7,848 nucleotides of DNA from Acidobacteriota bacterium (GCA_003819755.1 RPQK01000340.1:1-7848); one strand, 5' to 3'; shown: positions 1 through 6,970, counted from the first letter of the stretch. Numbers and translations are program-made. Notes: generated by a model from the sequence alone, not told the origin.

Positions 1-755
1 ACAACCCCGAGACGCCCGTCCTTCCACCGGCCGACAAGAACGTCCGCTCCTTCGCTATGGAACCGGCCCACTGATTCACATCCGGGACCCATGAGGGTAA
101 ACAGGGCTTCGATGCTGTGAATGCCGTACCAGAACATGTCCGGCATGTAAGCCTTGATCGGAGCAGGCCCATACGAGAAGGCCCCGACGATGTCTCCGAT
201 CCTCGGGTCCTTTTTCGCGGTCTGGATCGCATCTGAAAAGCGCCTGCCCGAGCAGCTGAAGAAAGGAGTGCCGGATTCCCTGGAAAGCCGGACAATTTCA
301 GCGGCATCCTTGAAATTGCCCGCAAAGGGTTTATCAATGAAGACCGGCTTTTTTGCAGCGAACACGGGCCGAACTTGTGCAAGGTGCGTACGACCGTCCA
401 CGCTCATGAGCAGCACGGCGTCAACCTTCCCGCAAAGCTCCTCTATTGAAGGCACCAGTTCGACGCCCCACTTTGTCTGCAACTCGGAGGTGAACCGCTC
501 GATGCGGGATGCACTCTCCTCGACATCCGGGCTGCCTCCCTTGTAGGCGGCGACTACTTTCGCGCCCGGAACGTGGTTCGGGTTGCCGGGGTCATTCAGA
601 AGTTGCACAAACTGGACGACGTGGGATGTGTCCAGTCCAATCATCCCGAGCTTGAGCACTGGCTGGCCGTCGGACCCGGCTGCGGGTACGACGAAAGCCA
701 CAAACCAACCGGCGAGTAGGAGACCAGTCCGCCCGCCTGTCAATCTCTTAGCCAT
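1..755 (-). CDS. Gfo/Idh/MocA-family oxidoreductase, exported, C-terminus cut by window edge
   Basis: The minus-strand frame opens at ATG 755 and has no stop to base 1, giving 251 residues. Family members usually have 330 or more, so the C-terminal part lies outside. Residues 1-28 resemble a Sec signal peptide (KR near the start, hydrophobic LLLAGWFVAFVV, then AAG), suggesting action outside the cytoplasm. An N-terminal Rossmann-like region follows, with LGMIGLDTSH at 36-45 where the family normally has GxGxxG. DAVLLMSVDGRTH is at 112-124, IDKPFAG at 140-146 corresponds to the family EKP motif, and WYGIHSIEAL at 209-218 carries the conserved catalytic-region His. The family performs NAD(P)-dependent redox chemistry on sugars and related compounds; the substrate here is unknown. 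GGAAAGG lies 7 bases before the ATG. The gene follows the deaminase-like gene by 58 bases on the same strand and is probably cotranscribed. The family call is secure, but whether it is an active dehydrogenase is uncertain because of the altered glycine motif. Confidence 0.88.
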   Translation of the reverse strand, partial: MAKRLTGGRTGLLLAGWFVAFVVPAAGSDGQPVLKLGMIGLDTSHVVQFVQLLNDPGNPNHVPGAKVVAAYKGGSPDVEESASRIERFTSELQTKWGVELVPSIEELCGKVDAVLLMSVDGRTHLAQVRPVFAAKKPVFIDKPFAGNFKDAAEIVRLSRESGTPFFSCSGRRFSDAIQTAKKDPRIGDIVGAFSYGPAPIKAYMPDMFWYGIHSIEALFTLMGPGCESVGRFHSEGADVLVGRWKDGRLGV

Positions 756-780
756 CGATATGCCTTTCCATCTGCGCCAA

Positions 781-808
781 CGCAGGCCTCGTCTGGGCCG
801 AGGCTGCG
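781..808 (-). other. Intercistronic hairpin between deaminase-like and Gfo/Idh genes
   Basis: Arms GCCTCG (786-791) and CGAGGC (799-804) pair perfectly around a 7-base loop. The stem extends through CGCA (781-784) and TGCG (805-808) past one bulged base, giving about 10 pairs. CGCAG (781-785) could instead pair with CTGCG (772-776) around loop CCAA, so the two folds exclude each other. The structure begins 5 bases beyond the deaminase stop (814) and lacks a U-run, so it does not look like a standard intrinsic terminator. It may affect mRNA stability or coupling between the two genes; this role is inference. Confidence 0.45.
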
Positions 809-813
809 ACCGC

Positions 814-1557
814 TCAATTGCCCTTCCCGTCCAGCAGTGACGCCGAGCCTTTGTCGAGAAAGAGAGTCGCAGCCGGGTGGCGGCGCAGGACCGAGGCCGG
901 GGCGTTGGGCGTTACTTCGCCCATCACGCAGGCCCTCACCGCCGGCGCCTTTCGAGCATCCGCGACGATGGCGAGGATTTCCAGCGCCTGAAGGACCTGC
1001 TTCACCGACATCGAGAGAGCCTTCTTCGGGACATCCTCAAGTGTCGGGAACCAGCCTTCGCCAACCTGCTGGCGGCGGCTGACTTCGTCCAGCTCGACCA
1101 CGAAGTACGGGTCATCCCGATCGAAATCGGCGGGTGGTTCGTTAAACGCCAGGTGGCCGTTTTCGCCGATCCCGACAAAGGCGACGTCGACAGGCTCGGA
1201 GGAGATTTCCTTTCCGACTCGACGACACACCTCGTCCGGGTCCTTGTCTCCATCAAGCAGGTGGTATTTGACGATGCCTGTCTTCCGCACGAGGCGTTCG
1301 AGCAGGAATCTTCGGAAGCTGGCCGGATGCTCCGCTGAAAGTCCCTGGTACTCGTCCAGGTGAAAGACTTCGACCTTCGACCACTCGATGCCCGGCTTGG
1401 CGACCAGCGCCTCGATAAACTCGATCTGGGATCCGGCGGTGGCGACGATGATCCGTGCCCGGCCTTTTTCGGCGATCGCCCGCCGTATCGATTCAGCCGC
1501 GTGGTCCGCCGCCGCTCCTGCCATCTCCGCTTTCGTTTCGAAGGTCTTGACGACCAT
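814..1557 (-). CDS. nagB: Glucosamine-6-phosphate deaminase-like enzyme (NagB/SOL superfamily)
   Basis: This 247-residue cytoplasmic protein has the NagB/6-phosphogluconolactonase fold. NagB normally converts glucosamine 6-phosphate to fructose 6-phosphate and ammonia, with the isomerase/deaminase ring-opening His in the second motif. Visible motifs are VFHLDEYQGL at 64-73 (acidic active-site segment), VGIGENGHLAFNEP at 128-141 (His135 and Glu140 match E. coli His143 and Glu148) and VADARKAPAV at 198-207. FNEP favours a deaminase over 6-phosphogluconolactonase. The phosphate-loop segment reads ATAGSQ (39-44) rather than TGGTP, and Asn133 sits where E. coli has Asp141, so the exact substrate could differ. 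ATG 1557 is chosen over an in-frame ATG at 1596 because GGAGG (1563-1567) lies 5 bases before it, and because the longer version would begin inside a strong hairpin. The gene sits 77 bases after the receptor gene and 58 before the Gfo/Idh gene. The family call is strong; the precise reaction is moderately sure. Confidence 0.87.
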   Translation of the reverse strand: MVVKTFETKAEMAGAAADHAAESIRRAIAEKGRARIIVATAGSQIEFIEALVAKPGIEWSKVEVFHLDEYQGLSAEHPASFRRFLLERLVRKTGIVKYHLLDGDKDPDEVCRRVGKEISSEPVDVAFVGIGENGHLAFNEPPADFDRDDPYFVVELDEVSRRQQVGEGWFPTLEDVPKKALSMSVKQVLQALEILAIVADARKAPAVRACVMGEVTPNAPASVLRRHPAATLFLDKGSASLLDGKGN

Positions 1558-1562
1558 TCTTG

Positions 1563-1567
1563 CCTCC
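1563..1567 (-). promoter_or_regulatory. Ribosome binding site fixing the deaminase-like start
   Basis: GGAGG on the minus strand with a 5-base spacer (CAAGA) before ATG 1557. It decides against the in-frame ATG 13 codons upstream. Confidence 0.8.
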
Positions 1568-1575
1568 GTCCGGTC

Positions 1576-1609
1576 GGCCAGGCCGCCGGAAACCAACGGC
1601 GACCTGGCC
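1576..1609 (-). other. Strong intercistronic hairpin between receptor and deaminase-like genes
   Basis: On the minus strand GGCCAGG pairs with CCTGGCC (7 pairs). After one U-G wobble, CGCCG pairs with CGGCG, making a 13-pair stem around the 8-base loop TTGGTTTC. It starts 25 bases after the receptor stop and ends 8 bases before the GGAGG of the next gene. No T-run follows, so a plain intrinsic terminator is unlikely. Hairpins in this position in other operons can block 3'-to-5' mRNA decay or set unequal expression; that role here is inferred. Confidence 0.6.
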
Positions 1610-1634
1610 TGTCGAGCTCTGCCTGGGCGCCGAG

Positions 1635-4600
1635 CTAGAAAATGACCCTGAGCCCCAACTGAACCTCGCGCATGCCGCCCGCGTTCAGGATCCTGCCTAT
1701 ATTCGTGTTTGAAAGGCTGTCAGTTGGATTGTTCAGATTGACCAGATTGAAGACGTTGTTTGACTCGAAGCGGAACTGGAGCTTGAGTTCCTCCTTGAGG
1801 CCGAAGTCTCGGAAAATCGCCATGTCAACGTACCTGTAGCCGGGTCCGTCAAGGATATTCCGACCCGAGTTGCCATATTCACCGTTGGTATTCGATGTCG
1901 GCTGAAAGGCGGCGGTGTTGAACCATTGCTGCACCACTTCGGCACGGGGCCGGTTGGGGTCGAGGCGGGGATTACCGACCAGGTTGGCTCGTTCATTGGA
2001 ACCGTCGTAGTTGCGATCTTCGCCGTTACCGACCGTAAAACCCTGACCGCTCCCCGCTCGGACGATTGCTGACATGGTCCATCCCTGCAACACGGCGCGA
2101 ACCGGGACTGGGAGTTTGCCGAAGTAGTTCGGCATCCAGATGCCTGCCATTGAGAGGCTGTGCCGGCGGTCGTTGCTGGTCCGGGCCCGGTCCGCTTTGA
2201 TGTCGTTCAGGTTCTGCGCCCCGCCGCGGAGATCACCTTGGAGATCCGCATCGTCCATCGACTTGCTCCAGGTATAAAACCCGCGGAATTGAAAGCCTGC
2301 GGAAAAGCGCTTTTCCGCGGTGACCTGGAGTCCGTGATAATTGTTGTTCAGGATGCTCTTCAAGACGTTGATCGTCTTGTAGACACCAGGCATTATGGGC
2401 CGCCGGGCTTCCTGGTTCTTGCTGGTTGCGCTCGGATTCCAGATCGGCCTGTTCTGTTCGTGATCGAAGAACCAATGATGACCCATGGAGCCGACGTACG
2501 CGGCCCCGATTCGTAAATCGGTCAATACCTGCCGGTCAACGGTCAGGTTGAACTGGTAGACATACGGGATTTGAAAATCCAGGCTCGGACCGGAGATCGT
2601 GACCGGGTACGTGAACCGCGGCGAGGCCTTGTCGTAGATGTAGGGAAAAGGATTTCCACCGGGGATTTTCGCATAGGGATCGGCCAAAGTCCCGGGGTCC
2701 GTGTACTCCTGCCTGGTCGTGAAAGGCTGGTTGTCGGCGGTTGTGTTCCACATGTTTCCGGAGGTCGTCCCGTAGAACAATCCGGCGCCGGCCCGAACGG
2801 CGGTCTTCCCGTCGCCGAATGGATCCCAGGCCAACCCCAAACGCGGCATAATGTTGTTCGTATCCGCCTCTACTATTCCTCGAGCTACGCCCGGGTCTCC
2901 CGGGAAGAGCATCCCGGGGAGTGCCTTCGGTACGACTTGGGACTGTCGTCCCGGCACATAGGTCACCTTGCGATCGAGCGGGTCTTTGTAGGGCAGCAGC
3001 AAGTCATAGCGAAGCCCCAGATTCAACGTCAGGCGGGGATGAATCTTGAAGTCATCCTGGAGAAAGCCCCCCGTGAACCAGGCATTGTCGATCTTGGTAA
3101 CCGGCGAATCTTGCTTGAAGGTCAGCGGCAAGCCGAGCAGGAAGTCGGCCAGCGAGTTTCGCGTCCCGCCGGTGTTGGTCCGATTGAAAGTGAAGATCGA
3201 GTAGTTGTCCAGCGTTGTGTCGTGAATAATCTTCTGCAGTTGGAGCTCGCCGCCCATCTTCAAGCTGTGCCGGCCCCGGGTCATGCTGAAGAGCTCCTTC
3301 AGCTGGTAGTTGTTGTCTCCTGCAAATGGCCCGAAGATGGCCACATCCATGCTGAAGCGTCCCTTCACGTTAATCCGTGGGAGCGACTTCGGCCCCTGGA
3401 TTCTGAAGGTGGAGCCCAGATCACCAAGGTCTTTTTCCGGGAAATTCAGACGCCCCTCGGCAGCTCGAAGATAGCTCGCCCGAAAGACGTTGATTATCGT
3501 TGGGCTGATCGTCCAAGTGTCGGCGACGCTGATATTCGTTTGACGAGATGTAAAGTCGCGGCTCACCCAGTTCGTGAAACTCCCCCGGAAGGGTTCCACA
3601 TCCTTGTAGGTGGAATACATGAAGCTGCCTTCCAGCTGGTGCGCCGCCGTCAGGAGGTGGCTGATCTTCGTCTGGAAGGTGTCGCTGTTGGTCGGCACCG
3701 GCGCCTGCCCTTCGTAAGTCCCATCCGGCATGTTGGGTAACGGAATGTACTCATCGAGAATTCGCTTGGCCACTGGATCAAACCGGCTCAGCGGGATCTT
3801 GTCACCGGGGAAAGCCTGCCCAGTCAGGGGATCTCTCGGTTTTTCGGCGGATTGCGAAAAGTCGCCCGCCCTTTCGAGCTGGGTCGGCGGCATTCGATCC
3901 GCCGTCGTGGTGAAACGGGTGCCTCTTTGCCTTAAGCCGTCATAGCTGAAGAAGAAGAACGTTCGGTCCCGCTTGATCGGACCGCCCACCGTCCCGCCGA
4001 ACATATTCCTTCTTTGCATGTCCTTGAGACCGCTCCCGGACGGGCTCCAGCGATTCGCGTTCAGGGCGTCGTTTCGTACCGCTTCGAAAAGGGAACCGTG
4101 GAAGTTATTGGTGCCCGACTTTGTAATCATGTTGACGACCCCGCCCGAAAACCGGCCGTGTTCCGCGGAGAAGCTGTTGGTCGCCACCTGGAATTCCTGG
4201 ATGGCCTCGGGACTCGGCATGAGCCCGCCGGTGTTGCGCAACCCTACCGTGTTGCTGCCGCCGTCAAGCATGTAGTTCACAGTCCCGCCCCCGGCGTTGG
4301 CCGCGCCGTTGACCGAGGTCTCCTGCGAAGGACCGCCAAATACGTTGGATGTCCTCTGGTTGTCTACCCCTGGAGTCAGGTCCAGGAGATCGTAAACGTT
4401 GCGGTTGACGAGAGGCAGGTTGGCGATGTCGACACTGTTGACGGTCTGCCCGACAGCCGCGTTGCTCGTCTCAACGAGCGGAGCGTCCCCGCTGACTGTA
4501 ATTGACTGAGTCACCTCCCCCGGTTCCATAACCGGGTCGACACGGTCGCTTCGGTTTAACTCAACGACAATCCCGTCGTGCACGAAGGTTTTGAAACCGG

Positions 4601-4859
4601 GGAACGTGACCTCGACCCGGTAGCGGCCGACGGGCAAGAACTGCACCAGAAAATGGCCCGTCTCGTCTGTTAGTGCGATCCGGGACAAATTCGTGTCCAG
4701 ATGAACGGCCTTCACCTCAGCGCCTGGTATAACACCGCCTTGGCTGTCAGTGACCGTCCCTACGATCGTTCCTGTGGTGTCCTGAGCCCGGGCGGGCCAG
4801 GAAGAAAAGGCAAACAACAGAACAACCACAAAAGCCAGTGAAACAACACGGTATCGCAT
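1635..4859 (-). CDS. TonB-dependent outer-membrane receptor, Oar-like with carboxypeptidase-regulatory domain
   Basis: This 1,074-residue protein probably imports or binds a large ligand at the outer membrane, energised through TonB/ExbBD. Residues 1-25 form a Sec signal (hydrophobic LAFVVVLLFAF, then ARA before QDT). A carboxypeptidase-regulatory-like/CNA-B type beta-sandwich at about 29-108 shows GTIVGTVTDSQGG, ALTDETGHF and LPVGRYRVEV. The plug at about 115-250 includes QSITVSGDAPLVET, LPLVNRNVYDLL, NYMLDGG, EAIQEFQV and GGVVNMITKSGTNNFHG. The rest is beta-barrel, ending in REVQLGLRVIF with a terminal Phe, the usual outer-membrane assembly signal. Size and layout match receptors very numerous in Acidobacteriota. 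No SusD-like partner is adjacent. ATG 4859 is chosen because GGAGGAGGG precedes it and a signal peptide follows at once; the frame stays open 84 codons upstream into the IclR gene, but that segment looks non-coding. It lies 107 bases after the IclR gene and heads the receptor, deaminase, Gfo/Idh series. The ligand is unknown; a carbohydrate is inferred from the neighbours. Confidence 0.95.
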   Translation of the reverse strand: MRYRVVSLAFVVVLLFAFSSWPARAQDTTGTIVGTVTDSQGGVIPGAEVKAVHLDTNLSRIALTDETGHFLVQFLPVGRYRVEVTFPGFKTFVHDGIVVELNRSDRVDPVMEPGEVTQSITVSGDAPLVETSNAAVGQTVNSVDIANLPLVNRNVYDLLDLTPGVDNQRTSNVFGGPSQETSVNGAANAGGGTVNYMLDGGSNTVGLRNTGGLMPSPEAIQEFQVATNSFSAEHGRFSGGVVNMITKSGTNNFHGSLFEAVRNDALNANRWSPSGSGLKDMQRRNMFGGTVGGPIKRDRTFFFFSYDGLRQRGTRFTTTADRMPPTQLERAGDFSQSAEKPRDPLTGQAFPGDKIPLSRFDPVAKRILDEYIPLPNMPDGTYEGQAPVPTNSDTFQTKISHLLTAAHQLEGSFMYSTYKDVEPFRGSFTNWVSRDFTSRQTNISVADTWTISPTIINVFRASYLRAAEGRLNFPEKDLGDLGSTFRIQGPKSLPRINVKGRFSMDVAIFGPFAGDNNYQLKELFSMTRGRHSLKMGGELQLQKIIHDTTLDNYSIFTFNRTNTGGTRNSLADFLLGLPLTFKQDSPVTKIDNAWFTGGFLQDDFKIHPRLTLNLGLRYDLLLPYKDPLDRKVTYVPGRQSQVVPKALPGMLFPGDPGVARGIVEADTNNIMPRLGLAWDPFGDGKTAVRAGAGLFYGTTSGNMWNTTADNQPFTTRQEYTDPGTLADPYAKIPGGNPFPYIYDKASPRFTYPVTISGPSLDFQIPYVYQFNLTVDRQVLTDLRIGAAYVGSMGHHWFFDHEQNRPIWNPSATSKNQEARRPIMPGVYKTINVLKSILNNNYHGLQVTAEKRFSAGFQFRGFYTWSKSMDDADLQGDLRGGAQNLNDIKADRARTSNDRRHSLSMAGIWMPNYFGKLPVPVRAVLQGWTMSAIVRAGSGQGFTVGNGEDRNYDGSNERANLVGNPRLDPNRPRAEVVQQWFNTAAFQPTSNTNGEYGNSGRNILDGPGYRYVDMAIFRDFGLKEELKLQFRFESNNVFNLVNLNNPTDSLSNTNIGRILNAGGMREVQLGLRVIF

Positions 4860-4966
4860 GATCCCTCCTCCAATCCTGTGTCTCACATCCTGTTGTGGGC
4901 TCTCACCCGCCCTCCGCCCGGTGCTTACCACAATTCCGGCAGAGCGCGGGTTGACAACGAGCTCAG
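4860..4966 (-). other. Gap between IclR and receptor genes; possible weak promoter
   Basis: In these 107 bases the minus strand has TTGTCA (4957-4952), a possible -35 box, but no good -10 box at 16-18 bases: the best candidate, AATTGT at a 16-base spacing, matches only three of six positions. A short palindrome, TGTG-AGA-CACA, lies at 4877-4887. I see no terminator hairpin with a T-run, so readthrough from the IclR gene is possible. A regulator-responsive promoter for the receptor could be here but is not shown by the sequence. Confidence 0.25.
4863..4871 (-). promoter_or_regulatory. Ribosome binding site fixing the receptor start
   Basis: GGAGGAGGG on the minus strand, 3 bases before ATG 4859 (7 bases counted from the first GGAGG). 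It supports this start over the longer open frame reaching 5111. Confidence 0.8.
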
Positions 4967-5755
4967 CTAACGCGGTTTTTGATGTATGTAACCGGCCACC
5001 TCCAAAGTCGCCGACAACTCCCGGCAGGCGGCCTTCAGTTCCTTCGTTATCTGCTTGCCCAGCCGTTCGGTGTAACGCGGCTTGGGTATCCCCATGCTCA
5101 GGCTTCCACACACGGCGCCCCTCGCATCGAAAACGGGCGCAGCCAGGAACACGACACCTACCATCGTCTCTTCGTCATTGAGCCCATAGCCCTGTTCGTG
5201 CGCTTGCACCCACGCCTGCTGGATGAGGCAAGGGTCAGTCACCGTGCGGGGCGTCAACGGCTCGAATGTGCGTTCCTTGAGCAGGGCAGCAGCCTGCTCC
5301 GGCGGAAGGAACGCGGCTATCACTTTGCCGGCCGCGGTGGCGTGAAAGGACGCTTCCGCGCCCAACGGGCGAACCAGACGAAGGCCGCGGCTCGTCTCCC
5401 GGACGTCGATAAAGACGGCCCGCCCGCCCTGGAGTACGACCAGATAAGAGGTCTCGTCAAAGGCGCCGACCAGACGTTTGAGGTAGGGCTGGGCGGCTTG
5501 CGGCAGATTGAGGCCCTGGCTCACGTTACGAGCGAGTGGCAGAAACTGAAGTCCGAGATGGTACCGTCCTCCTACCCCATCCTGTTCGATATAGCCGTGC
5601 CTTCGCAAACTTTGGAGAATCCGGTGAACGGAGCTCTTGACGAAGCGCGTGCGAGCGGCAAGCTCCTGCAGGCTTAGCCCGTCGGGAGCATCCCGCAGCG
5701 TTTCAATGATCTTCACGATTTTCCCGACCAGCTCTATGTAGTGTTCTTTCGGCAT
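4967..5755 (-). CDS. IclR-family transcriptional regulator
   Basis: This 262-residue cytoplasmic DNA-binding regulator has the usual IclR length. The N-terminal winged helix-turn-helix covers about 8-70, with SLQELAARTRFVKSSVHRIL at 28-47 as helix-turn-helix and GYIEQDGVGGRYHLGLQ at 54-70 as wing. The effector-binding domain covers about 85-255, including FHATAAGKVIAAFL (137-150) and GYGLNDEETMVGVVFLAAPV (189-208), both family hallmarks. IclR proteins usually bind palindromic operators as dimers or tetramers and respond to small carbon metabolites, as repressors or activators. Start ATG 5755 has AGGGA 6 bases upstream. It is followed by the receptor gene after 107 bases on the same strand, so it probably controls the receptor module and perhaps itself; the palindrome array before the aldo/keto reductase is another candidate target. 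The effector is unknown. Confidence 0.93.
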   Translation of the reverse strand: MPKEHYIELVGKIVKIIETLRDAPDGLSLQELAARTRFVKSSVHRILQSLRRHGYIEQDGVGGRYHLGLQFLPLARNVSQGLNLPQAAQPYLKRLVGAFDETSYLVVLQGGRAVFIDVRETSRGLRLVRPLGAEASFHATAAGKVIAAFLPPEQAAALLKERTFEPLTPRTVTDPCLIQQAWVQAHEQGYGLNDEETMVGVVFLAAPVFDARGAVCGSLSMGIPKPRYTERLGKQITKELKAACRELSATLEVAGYIHQKPR

Positions 5756-5846
5756 TTATTATCCCTGTCTAAGTCTTGGGCTTTACTCAGTCTTCCTTTC
5801 GGAGTCTCTCGTGCTCTTGGCGCACCCGAGATCATGAAAACGGGCC

Positions 5847-5947
5847 TTTATTGTGGCCGGACTCTCCAGAGTCCGGCGCCCGGCCGCTTTTTGGCCGGGC
5901 TCTCCGCGAGCCCGCCACCGGACTCTGGAGAGTCCGGCCACAATAAA
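5847..5947. repeat. Nested inverted-repeat element with perfect 30-base ends, REP/MITE-like
   Basis: The 30 bases at 5847-5876 are exactly the reverse complement of 5918-5947; the outer ends read TTTATTGTGG and CCACAATAAA. Each arm is itself a near-palindrome: CCGGACTCT and AGAGTCCGG flank two central bases. A third, diverged copy of this unit lies at 5893-5914; its stem has a G-C pair where the arms have A-T, so pairing is kept. GCCCGGCC (5878-5885) and GGCCGGGC (5893-5900) form another perfect 8-base stem around GCTTTTT. The element sits between the aldo/keto reductase stop (5984) and the IclR start (5755). Possible roles are an interspersed REP/BIME-like repeat, a small non-autonomous mobile element, or a strong mRNA 3'-end structure. 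No clear target-site duplication or following T-run is seen, and copy number elsewhere is unknown. Confidence 0.85.
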
Positions 5948-5983
5948 CGCCTGCCTCCAACTGGCATTGCCCTTACGCCCACC

Positions 5984-6958
5984 TCAAACCTCATGGTCCC
6001 AGTCGACATAGTCGGGCCGTGCCCAGCACAGGGCGTGGGGACCGGCCAGGTGCGCCACCCGCTTTTCCAACTCCTCCCGGTCCAGGTCCGTTCGGCCGGC
6101 GGCAAAGCTCTTTGCCGACTCCACATTCTCCTCGAGCATCTGCACGGAGACATGACCCACGAGCAAAGTCGCGACGCCAGGATGGCCCCAAACGTACTCG
6201 AGCAATTCTTTCGGTGTTGCCGCCGCTCCAACGATGTCCCGCATCGCCTTCATGCCCACCACGCCCACGTTTTTCTGCCTGGCTACAGGCAGCGCTTTCT
6301 CAGCTACGTCGCCGTACTTTGTCGCGTTCATCGCCAGCAGGGAGACATCCGGGTTCAATGCCTCAATGAACTCCGTCGTCCGTGCACCGTCGTTCATGCT
6401 CGAGAACCCGATAAATCTGGCCGTCCCCGCTTCCTTCAGCTTTCGGATTTCCCCGTAGACTCCCTTTTCGAGGGCGGCGATGTCCTTGTCTTTTTCCGAG
6501 ACGCTGTGAAGAAGCAGAACGTCCAAGTAATCCGCCTTCATGGCTTTCATGCTCTTTTCCAAAACCTTCATCGCCTCGGTGACGTCCCGGGAGTCAATTT
6601 TCGTCGCCAGGAAAACGGACTTGCGATGTGCCGGAAGAATCTCACCAAAGCGCTCTTCGCTCGACTTTGTCGCGCCCCATTTGTAGTTGGGCGCAGTATC
6701 GAAGTAGTTGATTCCGAGAGCGACTGCGCGCTCGAGGATCGGCTCCCACTCCCCGTCCTTCACCTTGAGCCACTGCGAGCCTCCACCGAAGCCGAGCATG
6801 CTGACGCGGAGCCCGGTTTTGCCAAGGAGCCGGCGCGGGAGGCCAGCCAGAGCCTCTTGGAGAGTGGCACTACTCAAAGAGCTGGTCAAAGCGGAAGCAG
6901 CCGTTACCGCGGCTGCCGACTGCTGCAGGAAGTTTCGGCGCGACATCCGGTTTTTCAC
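5984..6958 (-). CDS. Aldo/keto reductase with Tat signal peptide
   Basis: This 324-residue protein is of the aldo/keto reductase superfamily, NAD(P)H-dependent carbonyl or sugar oxidoreductases with a TIM-barrel fold. The N-terminus has a twin-arginine motif, SRRNFLQ (6-12), then a hydrophobic Ala-rich stretch to about residue 32, pointing to folded export. The catalytic core starts near PRRLLGKTGLRVSMLGFGGG (41-60). The tetrad is visible: Asp87 and Tyr92 in NYFDTAPNY, Lys120 in FLATKI and His151 in LLLHSV. ARFIGFSS follows, with LLVGH toward the C-terminus. The frame starts at GTG 6958, with AGGAGG 4 bases upstream; an ATG four codons later is the alternative but sits too far from that site. 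The stop is TGA at 5984. It follows the LamG-like gene by 82 bases, in which a promoter and half-site array are seen, so it may have its own control. The substrate is unknown. Confidence 0.92.
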   Translation of the reverse strand: MKNRMSRRNFLQQSAAAVTAASALTSSLSSATLQEALAGLPRRLLGKTGLRVSMLGFGGGSQWLKVKDGEWEPILERAVALGINYFDTAPNYKWGATKSSEERFGEILPAHRKSVFLATKIDSRDVTEAMKVLEKSMKAMKADYLDVLLLHSVSEKDKDIAALEKGVYGEIRKLKEAGTARFIGFSSMNDGARTTEFIEALNPDVSLLAMNATKYGDVAEKALPVARQKNVGVVGMKAMRDIVGAAATPKELLEYVWGHPGVATLLVGHVSVQMLEENVESAKSFAAGRTDLDREELEKRVAHLAGPHALCWARPDYVDWDHEV

Positions 6959-6970
6959 GAGCCCTCCTCG

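Noticed and set aside
877..1338. Plus-strand frames across the deaminase-like gene
   Set aside because: They mirror the minus-strand gene, which has clear NagB motifs and a ribosome site; the plus-strand products have none.
2571..3740. 389-codon open frame on the plus strand
   Set aside because: It is antisense to the receptor beta-barrel and has no domain, signal or convincing ribosome site.
4860..5111. 84-residue N-terminal extension of the receptor frame
   Set aside because: It overlaps the IclR gene, lies upstream of a strong ribosome site and a normal signal peptide, and shows no domain. It is an accidental open stretch.
5847..5947. CRISPR array or standard intrinsic terminator
   Set aside because: The units are inverted and irregularly spaced (16 and 3 bases) with no unique spacers, and no T-run follows either outer stem.
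6505..6521. AGCAGAAC half-site inside the aldo/keto reductase gene
   Set aside because: It is a lone half-site within coding sequence with no paired arm, so chance is the simpler explanation.
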